From NCBI RefSeq assembly GCF_001713475.1, contig NZ_CP016500.1:186001-250000 (forward strand): a stretch of 64,000 nucleotides of DNA, in the 5' to 3' direction. The position numbers and the translations under genes are program-made. The DNA comes from Agrobacterium sp. RAC06. Its GTDB lineage: Bacteria; Pseudomonadota; Alphaproteobacteria; Rhizobiales; Rhizobiaceae. A model generated the notes under the pieces. It was given only the letters and a program-made list of their open reading frames with translations. It had not been told where the DNA came from and did not search any database. Shown here one piece after another: positions 7,710 to 15,027 of this stretch; the stretch's first letter is position 1, and every line of letters starts with the position of its first letter.

Positions 7710-8456
7710 ATGACCCAAAGAGCTCCAATTCTCGGCCTGTCCGCCATTGCCATGGCTATCGGCTTCAATCTTCCCTATGCGCATCTCGTCACCATCTTCG
7801 ACTATCCTGATATCCTGCGGCGCCCTGCGGGCGAGGTTCTGGCCCGGTTCGCCGAGGGCGGTCCATCCCTGATACTGACCTGGCACGCTTTCGCCTGGGC
7901 CGCCCTGTTGCTGGCCCCTCTGACGATCGCACTCGCGTTTACGGCCGAGAACCGGGCAACGTCGGAGCGCCTGGCGCTCATGGCAGCCGTGACAGGAGCG
8001 CTATCCGGTGTGACCCAGGCCATGGGCCTTTGGCGCTGGGTCTTCGTGATCCCTGGCCTTGCCCGCAGCCATGAGAGCGGTAATGCCGCAGCGCGGGCCA
8101 GCGCCGAAGCCGCCTTTGCAATCCTGAACACCTATGGCGGTGTCGCAATCGGCGAACATCTCGGTCAGTGGTTGCTCGTCTTCTTCGTCTTTGCCATGTC
8201 GGCGCTCCAGTGGCGGCAGCGACGCGTCCTGTCCAGCGTCGCGGGGATCCTGACCGCAGCCTCGATCGCTATCGGCACGACCGAAGGCCTTGCAATTGCA
8301 CTCGGTCAGAATGGCGATCTCTATTCCCTCTTCACAATCGCAGGCTTTCTGGCCCTCACCATATGGCTGATCCTGATCGGCATCCGTCTCCTCTTGGCTG
8401 CGCCGGCCAAGTCCGCTCTGCATAAAAAGACGGAGATCACTCATGTTGAAGCTTGA
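7710..8456 (+). CDS. DUF4386-like membrane protein
   Basis: A 248-residue protein with about six or seven membrane helices, among them ILGLSAIAMAIGFNL, ILTWHAFAWAALLLAPLTIA, WLLVFFVFAMSAL and LFTIAGFLALTIWLILIGIRLLL. Layout and composition resemble the DUF4386 family of uncharacterised bacterial membrane proteins; that assignment is from memory of the family and moderately sure. Its last codons overlap the next gene by 14 bases, so the two are likely translationally coupled. Confidence 0.65.
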   Translation: MTQRAPILGLSAIAMAIGFNLPYAHLVTIFDYPDILRRPAGEVLARFAEGGPSLILTWHAFAWAALLLAPLTIALAFTAENRATSERLALMAAVTGALSGVTQAMGLWRWVFVIPGLARSHESGNAAARASAEAAFAILNTYGGVAIGEHLGQWLLVFFVFAMSALQWRQRRVLSSVAGILTAASIAIGTTEGLAIALGQNGDLYSLFTIAGFLALTIWLILIGIRLLLAAPAKSALHKKTEITHVEA

Positions 8457-9231
8457 TCGCCGCCTCCTGGTCGCCACTGTTGCCAGTCTCATCCTTCTGG
8501 CCCCTTCATCACCATCTTCGGCAGGAGACACGTTTGCCGGAGAATGGACCCTCGGTGTCGCGCAGATGCCCGACTACGAAGGATCAGAGGACAGCCAGAT
8601 CATGCCCATGGTTGGTTTTGCCCTGGACCTTGGCGGCTACGCCATCGAACTTCAGGGGACCAGTCTGCGGGTAGACCTTCTCGCAAGCCCGGTGCTCGAT
8701 GCAGGTGCCGTGTTCAACTATCGGTTCGGTCGCGACGATGTCGAAAACGCATCTGTAGCGGCACTGCCAGACATCGATGCGACGGTCGAAGTCGGCATGT
8801 TCTCGGCCGCCACCCTTCCGTTGGCGACGGGTGCCGTCAAAGTGTCCGGGGAAGTGCTGGTCGATGCGGGCGGCGTGCATGACGGGGTCTTCGGCACTTT
8901 CACCCTCGGTTATGGCAGTGTCCTGTCAGAACGGCTGCGTGTCGGCGTGGCAGCCTCTGTTTCTGCCGCCAGTGGTGGCTATGCACAAACCTATTTTGGG
9001 GTGGCACCGGATGCGGCCACGCGCAGTGGCCTTGATGCCTATAGCCCGGACCGCGGCTTCAAGGATGTCGGCCTCGATTTCTCCGTGACCTACGACCTGA
9101 CGCCGCAGATCGCGATGACGGGCCTGGTCTCCTATCGCCGGCTTGTCGGGGAATTTGCCGATAGTCCGATCGTCCAGGCCGGCTCACCCGACCAACTCAC
9201 ATTCGGACTGTCCCTGACGCGATCCTTCTGA
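8443..9231 (+). CDS. MipA/OmpV-family outer membrane protein
   Basis: A 262-residue exported beta-barrel protein. A signal peptide (about residues 1-27, ending SSPSSAGD) leads into GEWTLGVAQMPDYEGSED, the typical N-terminus of MipA/OmpV proteins. Alternating strands continue to the C-terminus, which ends in Phe (FGLSLTRSF), the usual outer-membrane assembly signal. MipA is a scaffold for murein synthesis enzymes, while OmpV-like members act as porins. Nothing here decides between them. It sits in the TetR operon with a lipoprotein and a hydrolase. Confidence 0.87.
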   Translation: MLKLDRRLLVATVASLILLAPSSPSSAGDTFAGEWTLGVAQMPDYEGSEDSQIMPMVGFALDLGGYAIELQGTSLRVDLLASPVLDAGAVFNYRFGRDDVENASVAALPDIDATVEVGMFSAATLPLATGAVKVSGEVLVDAGGVHDGVFGTFTLGYGSVLSERLRVGVAASVSAASGGYAQTYFGVAPDAATRSGLDAYSPDRGFKDVGLDFSVTYDLTPQIAMTGLVSYRRLVGEFADSPIVQAGSPDQLTFGLSLTRSF

Positions 9232-9291
9232 TCACGCAAGGCCACGTCTCGATTTCCCTCATTTCCCAATAATTCCATCAGGATCTCTCCC

Positions 9292-9702
9292 ATGAGACGA
9301 CGTCTTTCGCTTCTCTCTATCTCCGTTCTCATCTCGACCTTGGCAGCCTGTGCTGCAACACCTGAGGCGGGCATTGCCGACCCGGATCTGTTTGATCTGG
9401 CCGCCAGCCGGTCTGTTTCCGAAACCGCTCGCTCGGCCAAGGATGTGGCCACCTGTTTCGAGGCCCGCGCCACGCTCCTTCCATCATCGACATTCCTCGA
9501 CGGGTCGCAGGCTGGCGCAAAGATATACAGGTTGCGGGCATTTGGCCGGACCTACGAGGAGATCCGTTTCACTCCCAAGCGTGGCGGTGGCGCAGTCGTC
9601 GAGGTCCGCATCGCTTCGAACCTGCGCGACACCTGGTACAAGGGGTTCGAGCGGGATCGCGGCTCCGTACTCGACGCCTGCATGACGGGAGCAAAGGCAT
9701 GA
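9292..9702 (+). CDS. Putative lipoprotein
   Basis: A 136-residue protein whose N-terminus (MRRRLSLLSISVLISTLAACAAT) is a lipoprotein signal with lipobox L-A-A-C at residues 17-20. The mature part has a mixed fold with two further Cys (in ATCFEAR and LDACMTG) that could pair. I do not recognise the family. It overlaps the hydrolase gene by four bases (ATGA), so it belongs to the same operon. Confidence 0.75.
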   Translation: MRRRLSLLSISVLISTLAACAATPEAGIADPDLFDLAASRSVSETARSAKDVATCFEARATLLPSSTFLDGSQAGAKIYRLRAFGRTYEEIRFTPKRGGGAVVEVRIASNLRDTWYKGFERDRGSVLDACMTGAKA

Positions 9703-10499
9703 GCACGCTCAATGTGAATGGTGCCGAGATCTACCTCTCGGACACTGGCGGAAGCGGTGATGCAATTCTCTTCATTCACGGGCTGATGCTGGCAAGTGAG
9801 TCCTGGGAAGCCCAGGTCGCGGAATTTTCCCGAACGCATCGTGTCATCACCTTCGACCTCAGAGGGCAGGGGCGCTCCGAGAAGACAAGGGACAGTCTCG
9901 ACCTCGATTCCCTTGCGGCGGATGCAGCCGTTTTGATCGACACATTGAAACTTGGCACGGTGCATGTTGTGGCCTTTTCCATGGGAACCTTCATCGCCAT
10001 GCGGCTTGCAGCCCGCCGCCCTGATCTGGTGCGGTCGCTGACGCTGATCGGACCGAGTGCGGATGCCGAGGAATGGTCGAACCTGCCGAAATACCTGTTC
10101 CTGATCAATTATGTGCGTTTGTTTGGCACCTCCAGCATATCCGCACCATTGATGAAAATACTGTTCGGACGAAGCTTTCTCGCCGACCCATCTCGCGGGC
10201 CCCAGCGAGAGCGCTGGGAAAGCGTTGTGAAGAGCCTGCCTCGCGCGCTGCATCGTGCTGCCGCAGCATCAGCCAGCCGAAAGGCCATATGGGATCTGTT
10301 GCCATTGATCCAGGTGCCCACACTGGTCGTGTCCGGCGTGGAAGACCGTCCGATTTCGCCGGAAAAAGCAAGGAAGGTGCACGAGGCAATTACGGGCTCC
10401 AGATTTGCGTCGGTCCCTGGCACAGGCCACGCTGTGATGATCGAGAAGCCGGGTGCCTTCAATCGAATGTTGAAGACATTTCTGGTGCAGACTGGATGA
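9699..10499 (+). CDS. Alpha/beta-fold hydrolase
   Basis: A 266-residue hydrolase. The oxyanion-hole motif is HGLMLASES. The nucleophile elbow is AFSMG with Ser94. A likely acid is in VSGVEDRPIS and the catalytic His in GTGHAVMIEKP. RVITFDLRGQGRSEK is the usual strand-4 region. The family includes esterases, haloperoxidases, dehalogenases and ring-cleavage hydrolases, so the substrate is open. As the last gene of the TetR-regulated operon, it could act on the compound that the repressor senses. Confidence 0.9.
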   Translation: MSTLNVNGAEIYLSDTGGSGDAILFIHGLMLASESWEAQVAEFSRTHRVITFDLRGQGRSEKTRDSLDLDSLAADAAVLIDTLKLGTVHVVAFSMGTFIAMRLAARRPDLVRSLTLIGPSADAEEWSNLPKYLFLINYVRLFGTSSISAPLMKILFGRSFLADPSRGPQRERWESVVKSLPRALHRAAAASASRKAIWDLLPLIQVPTLVVSGVEDRPISPEKARKVHEAITGSRFASVPGTGHAVMIEKPGAFNRMLKTFLVQTG

Positions 10500-10963
10500 A
10501 CGCAGGTAAAAAGTTACCGAGCTTTAGGTCAGTAGTTGGCCAAACACTGCCACGGGCTGACGGTCGGCTTTTGGCCCCATGGCGGTCATTTCCCGCGGGT
10601 TACCCGCCCATTTTTTTGCGAGACCCCGTTTGAGCACGAAGGATGGCCTGAAGACAGCGGCCGGGAAGCTCAAGTTACTAAGAAGACGTCGCTTTTTTCT
10701 GTGGGAAACAGCCGCTGATTTCCAGTGGAAAACCGACCTGAAATGGCAGCCCTGGAAAACCTGGATTCTCAATGTCTTCAGAGACTTGAATAAAACCCCT
10801 TAATTTGCCTTTGTTTTTCCGACGCGAGCGACCTTGGATGCCATCTTTGTGCCCTGGCCTTGGGCTGACGTCAGCATTGCGGGAGAGCGGCAATAAATCT
10901 CGTTCTCCGGCGCCCCTGTCGGCGGCTTATCCTGTCGCTCTAGATCGAGTTGTGGGGATGGAG
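10500..10963. other. Gap without recognisable gene; possible dispersed-repeat sequence
   Basis: The 464 bases between two convergent genes contain overlapping short frames on both strands but none with a convincing start and composition. One minus-strand frame contains the phrase MTAMGPKAD. I recall similar phrases from spurious ORFs in short dispersed rhizobial repeats, so this may be repeat DNA; this is weak evidence. Confidence 0.3.
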
Positions 10964-12769
10964 TCAAAGGGAGGGCCGAAACGTTTGGTCGCCGCCAAAA
11001 GTTGTGCTTTTCGCGGTGTCCACAATAAGGTCAACTATGCGCAAAGTCTGTTGGTAAAGTGCGAGTTCGCCCGCTTTCTCAAGAGGTTGCAGACGGATGC
11101 GAGGATTTTTCCTCTCTATTCGCCGAAAACTCGTCTCGTCGAAGACGCCGTCTTCTTTCGGTGCAACCCATGTCAATGGCACTGACAAGGTGTCGATGGC
11201 CGGGTCGATGTCAGATCGGGCAAGCAGAAGCTCACGGACAAAGGTCTGATGCCCTTGGGCCAGCAGGTGCGAACAGGCGTTTCGAATGAAGGGTGCGAGA
11301 TTGGGGTCCTTACAGGTTGCGTAATCGAGTGGACGGGTGCGATAGGCGCGCTCGATATACCAATCTACCCCATAGGTCTGGATCATCCGATGGGCTTGTT
11401 TGGCCATCAGGTCGACCAGCCAGGGCAACATCCCGACGAGCCGCATCATAGCCTGTTGTGTCGGCTGTAATCGCCGGATGCCGCTGCGGTCAAGCACACC
11501 CGTATAGCCGATGGCGATAAGCGCATGGAACCGGTCGGGACGCAGGCTGGCTTCCGCGAGCAGGGGCAAGACGCCATTGCTCAGCCCGATCGCGATACAG
11601 GGTGCCTTGACGACATGGTCGAGGAAGCCGCGCAGCGCGGCGAGATTGTCTTCCAGTGGAGACAAATTGGGATGCTGGCTGGAATTGCCGAAGCCTGGTC
11701 GAGAAAGGGCCAGAAGCTTGATGCCGGCATCTCTTAATTGGCCCTCGCTGTCGGGTGGCAGGAGATAGCACATCGGTAGACCACGGCAGAGAATTACGGG
11801 TCGACCATTCGGGTCACCGAGCCACGTCCAGGCGACGGAGCGTCCGTCCGCCAGGTTGAGAACTTCTTCTCGGCCAAGCGGGTCCCTCCATGTATCGGTC
11901 TTGCCCTGACGGTCCTGAATGGCACGTCCGGCGGTCATCGCGAGAATCCGCATGAGTTCGACCTGCGAGGGGGCTTCCGTTTTTGCCATGATGCTCTTGA
12001 GCTGGGTACGCACTGTCAGTAGCGATACATTGCGGGCGGCGGCAGTGGCGGCAACGTCTCGGACACGGAAGAAGATCCGGGCGATCTCCACTTCTGCGGC
12101 AGAGAGCCCGAAGGCTTGCGCGAGCATCTCGGAGGCACGATCGGTCCATTCGATTTCCAAGGAACGGATGACGACAAAAGCGGCGCCCTCGATCTTCGGT
12201 GTCAGGAGCCACGATTCGGCCAGAATGGCGTCGCCGTCATTAAGCGGAGACATCCGGAGAATGGCCTGCGATCGATTGGCGCGCTTGTTCGCCGCGCGCA
12301 TCATGGTGCGGAAGGTTTCAAGCGACCGAGGGTCTATTCTGTCCAGATCAAGGAAACTTCCCTGCCGCGCTCCGAGCACGGATGCCCCTTCGGTGTTGGT
12401 GACGACGACGCGGCCTTCGGGGGACAGAACGAGGGCCGGACCCGGCACATCCTGCACCGCGCGTGCCAAGGGATCGTTCTCGGCGGGAATGTCGAGGCCG
12501 TCGAGGGTCGTGCGTGCCAAGGCAAGTTGTGCCAGAAGCGCGCGCGACAGCTGTTTTGAGGCTTTCTCATCATCCGGAATGCGACCGAGTTTCGCCTGCC
12601 AACTGTCGATCATGGCGTCGAAAGCCTCTTGATCGACAATGGCGCGATAGGTGTTCGAGATGATGTCGAGGTCCACGTCTGGATCTATCATCCCGGAAGC
12701 AACCGGCCCTTCCTCGTGGTCCATCCCTGCCTTCACTGCATGCTTCGAACGTCCTTCATCTCTGTGCAC
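10964..12769 (-). CDS. LuxR-type HTH / alpha-beta hydrolase fusion protein
   Basis: A 601-residue protein with three parts. Residues about 100-210 resemble a PAS-like sensory region (GPALVLSPEGRVVVTNTEGASVLG). Residues about 222-275 form a LuxR/GerE-like helix-turn-helix (LSAAEVEIARIFFRVRDVAATAAARNV, then VRTQLKSIMAKT). Residues about 295-600 are an alpha/beta-hydrolase fold with elbow GLSNG (Ser397) and the strand SRPGFGNS. Where a catalytic His is expected near the C-terminus I read KAGELALYQ, with no His, so the hydrolase part may only bind a ligand. I chose GTG 12769 because AGGAG lies seven bases before it; TTG 12775 is too close. It is divergent from the AraC gene. Likely a one-component regulator. 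Confidence 0.82.
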   Translation of the reverse strand: MHRDEGRSKHAVKAGMDHEEGPVASGMIDPDVDLDIISNTYRAIVDQEAFDAMIDSWQAKLGRIPDDEKASKQLSRALLAQLALARTTLDGLDIPAENDPLARAVQDVPGPALVLSPEGRVVVTNTEGASVLGARQGSFLDLDRIDPRSLETFRTMMRAANKRANRSQAILRMSPLNDGDAILAESWLLTPKIEGAAFVVIRSLEIEWTDRASEMLAQAFGLSAAEVEIARIFFRVRDVAATAAARNVSLLTVRTQLKSIMAKTEAPSQVELMRILAMTAGRAIQDRQGKTDTWRDPLGREEVLNLADGRSVAWTWLGDPNGRPVILCRGLPMCYLLPPDSEGQLRDAGIKLLALSRPGFGNSSQHPNLSPLEDNLAALRGFLDHVVKAPCIAIGLSNGVLPLLAEASLRPDRFHALIAIGYTGVLDRSGIRRLQPTQQAMMRLVGMLPWLVDLMAKQAHRMIQTYGVDWYIERAYRTRPLDYATCKDPNLAPFIRNACSHLLAQGHQTFVRELLLARSDIDPAIDTLSVPLTWVAPKEDGVFDETSFRRIERKNPRIRLQPLEKAGELALYQQTLRIVDLIVDTAKSTTFGGDQTFRPSL

Positions 12770-12880
12770 AGCCAATCTCCTGCCAAAAGCCTTGATCGGG
12801 ATGATACGCCAAATGGGGTATGCGCCAAATGACGTGTATCACTAGAAAGGGAGAGGAGAAGAGCTGGAGGGGAGGTCATC

Positions 12881-13834
12881 ATGCCATTGCTGTCCATTCG
12901 ATCGCAGGATTTCGATCGGGCAAGCCGCGTCGATGCGTTTCGCAATGTCGTTGCCAGTATGACTAGGGTCGACTTCATTCCCGATGACCGGCAGCACTTC
13001 AATTCGGAGACATCGATCGCCGTCCTGCCCGGTGTGATCATCGGACATGGTCGGCATTCTGCGTCGAGAGCCATCCGGACACGCAGCCATGCCGCCGAGT
13101 GTAGCGACGACGTGATGTTTCATATTCCGCTGGCCGGCGGTGGCACGATCTCGCAGATCGGTGGCAAGGAAGAGGTTTTGCGTGCCGGAACTGTCTATGT
13201 CGATCCAGGCGACGTGCCCGGGACTGTGCGGTTCGGTGGCCAATACATGGAGGGCATTTATGTCTCCATTCCAAAGGCACATCTCGGAATGGCTGAGGCA
13301 GGACTTCAGGCTGTGCTTCGGCGTTCTGCACCGCTCACACCGCAATGGCGGCTTTTTCTCAACTACGCCCGCAGTCTGCACGCCGAACTGCCAGCACTTG
13401 CTCCCGAAGAGGCAGCCCAATGCGTGGCGCATGTGCAGGATCTTGCCTTGATGGCGCTGGGGGCAACGCGGGAGGCGACCGAGATTGCCGCCGGACGCGG
13501 GGTGCGGGCGGCACGATTGAAGGACGTAAAAAGACAGATCGAGCAAAATCTCTTCTCGGCTGAATTGAGTGCCGAAAGTGTCGCAAGCCGGCTGGGCTTC
13601 TCCTCGCGCTATCTTCGCGCCCTCTTTGAGCGGGAGGGAACATCCTTCCGCGACTATGTGGCGAGCCGGCGTCTGGCGTGTGCCTATCGAATGCTGAGCG
13701 ACCCGGCTTTGCAACATCTCAACATCGCTCAGATTGCCATGGACGCAGGCTTTGGGGATCTGTCCTGGTTCAACACCCGCTTCAAACAGACCTATGGCAT
13801 GACACCAAGGGATGTGCGGGCCGGACTCGCATAG
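12881..13834 (+). CDS. AraC-family transcriptional regulator
   Basis: A 317-residue regulator. The N-terminal half resembles the AraC-binding-like domain of NahR/FeaR-type activators (HIPLAGGGTISQIGGKEEVLRAGTVYVDPGDVPG). The C-terminal 100 residues hold two helix-turn-helices (SAESVASRLGFSSRYLRALFEREG, then LNIAQIAMDAGFGDLSWFNTRFKQ) and the closing YGMTPRDVR, the AraC signature. It is transcribed divergently from the HTH-hydrolase fusion; the 111-bp gap probably holds both promoters. Its targets are not evident. Confidence 0.93.
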   Translation: MPLLSIRSQDFDRASRVDAFRNVVASMTRVDFIPDDRQHFNSETSIAVLPGVIIGHGRHSASRAIRTRSHAAECSDDVMFHIPLAGGGTISQIGGKEEVLRAGTVYVDPGDVPGTVRFGGQYMEGIYVSIPKAHLGMAEAGLQAVLRRSAPLTPQWRLFLNYARSLHAELPALAPEEAAQCVAHVQDLALMALGATREATEIAAGRGVRAARLKDVKRQIEQNLFSAELSAESVASRLGFSSRYLRALFEREGTSFRDYVASRRLACAYRMLSDPALQHLNIAQIAMDAGFGDLSWFNTRFKQTYGMTPRDVRAGLA

Positions 13835-14027
13835 CCGCCTGACAGGGAAGAGGCGGGACCAGCTTTAGTCCGCCTTGGTGCCCGTCTCTGTGTCCTTGTG
13901 CCATTGCCCCCGCAAATGGGTGCCGTCAGGCCCAAGACCGAAGCTTCATCGAAATCTACTGTCGATCCTGGCGGCCATTCCCTTGCCAGGACATGCCCCT
14001 TCGTGACCTTTTTGAGGATCAAGCTCT

Positions 14028-15014
14028 ATGTGGAATTTCAGTTTATCGGCTGCTCTGGCGCTCATGGCCCGTACCGCTCCTTTTCTTGTCTTCCGGATAG
14101 TCGTCTATTTCGCCATGGCTTGCGCCTATGTGATCGCGACCGGAACGGGGGCTGCGATCGGTTATGGCGTCGGTCAGTTCGGAGATGGAGACTTCCTGGC
14201 GACCAGCACGATGTTGGGTGGAGTGGCCGGCTTTGGCCTGTTGGCCGCGGTCCTCTATCTTCTGCGGGAGTATCTGCTCTACCTCGTCAAGGCGGGACAT
14301 ATCGCCGTACTCGTGGAATTGATGGACGGTCGAGCACTGCCTGCTGGCGAAGGACAGATCGCCTATGGCAGCCGGATGGTCCGCGAACGGTTTACCGAGG
14401 CAAGTGTGCTGTTCGGTATCGACCAGCTCGTGAAAGGTGTGATTGCCGCCATTGCAGGGCTTATCGAGGGGATTGCGTCACTCCTGCCTATTCCCGGTCT
14501 CGATACGGCTGCCCGGGCTTTCCGGAGTTTCCTGAAGATCGCCGTCGGCTTCACCGACGAGGTCATCCTTGCCCATGCCCTGCGAACCCGTGCCGCCAAT
14601 CCCTGGGCGTCGGCGGAGGAAGCCCTTGTTCTTTATGGCCAGAACTACAAGACCATGTTGCGCAATGCAGCCTGGCTCGCAGTCATCATCTACGGACTAT
14701 CCTTCATCGTGTTTCTGCTGGCGCTCGCGCCTGCTGCAGCACTTGTCTATCTCTTGCCCGGCGCGCTCAGCGCAAGCGGTTTCGTCTTTGCTCTTCTCTT
14801 CGCCTGGGCCTTCAAGGCAGCCTTGCTCGAACCGCTCGCCATCACCTGCATGCTGCAGGTCTTCTTCAAGACGACCGAAGGACAGGTGCCGGATCCGCAA
14901 TGGCGAGCACGCCTGCAGGAGCTTTCGGGAAAATTCAGAGATATTGGCAGCAAATCCGCAAGCTGGGCATCGGCGCGGCAGACACCTGTCCAGCCCCTTG
15001 CGGCATCGGCTTGA
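14028..15014 (+). CDS. Multi-pass membrane protein of the vWA operon
   Basis: A 328-residue membrane protein with hydrophobic segments near residues 15-55, 62-85, 135-160, 215-245 and 250-280. No enzyme motif or named family is recognisable. The gene ends 13 bases before a secreted von Willebrand A protein and is presumably cotranscribed with it. It may anchor or export the partner proteins, which is inference from neighbourhood only. Confidence 0.75.
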   Translation: MWNFSLSAALALMARTAPFLVFRIVVYFAMACAYVIATGTGAAIGYGVGQFGDGDFLATSTMLGGVAGFGLLAAVLYLLREYLLYLVKAGHIAVLVELMDGRALPAGEGQIAYGSRMVRERFTEASVLFGIDQLVKGVIAAIAGLIEGIASLLPIPGLDTAARAFRSFLKIAVGFTDEVILAHALRTRAANPWASAEEALVLYGQNYKTMLRNAAWLAVIIYGLSFIVFLLALAPAAALVYLLPGALSASGFVFALLFAWAFKAALLEPLAITCMLQVFFKTTEGQVPDPQWRARLQELSGKFRDIGSKSASWASARQTPVQPLAASA

Positions 15015-15027
15015 GAGGAACAGATCC

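Noticed and set aside
14569..15027. Upstream extension of the vWA protein frame
   Set aside because: It overlaps the membrane protein gene; the signal peptide begins at 15028 behind a good ribosome-binding site.
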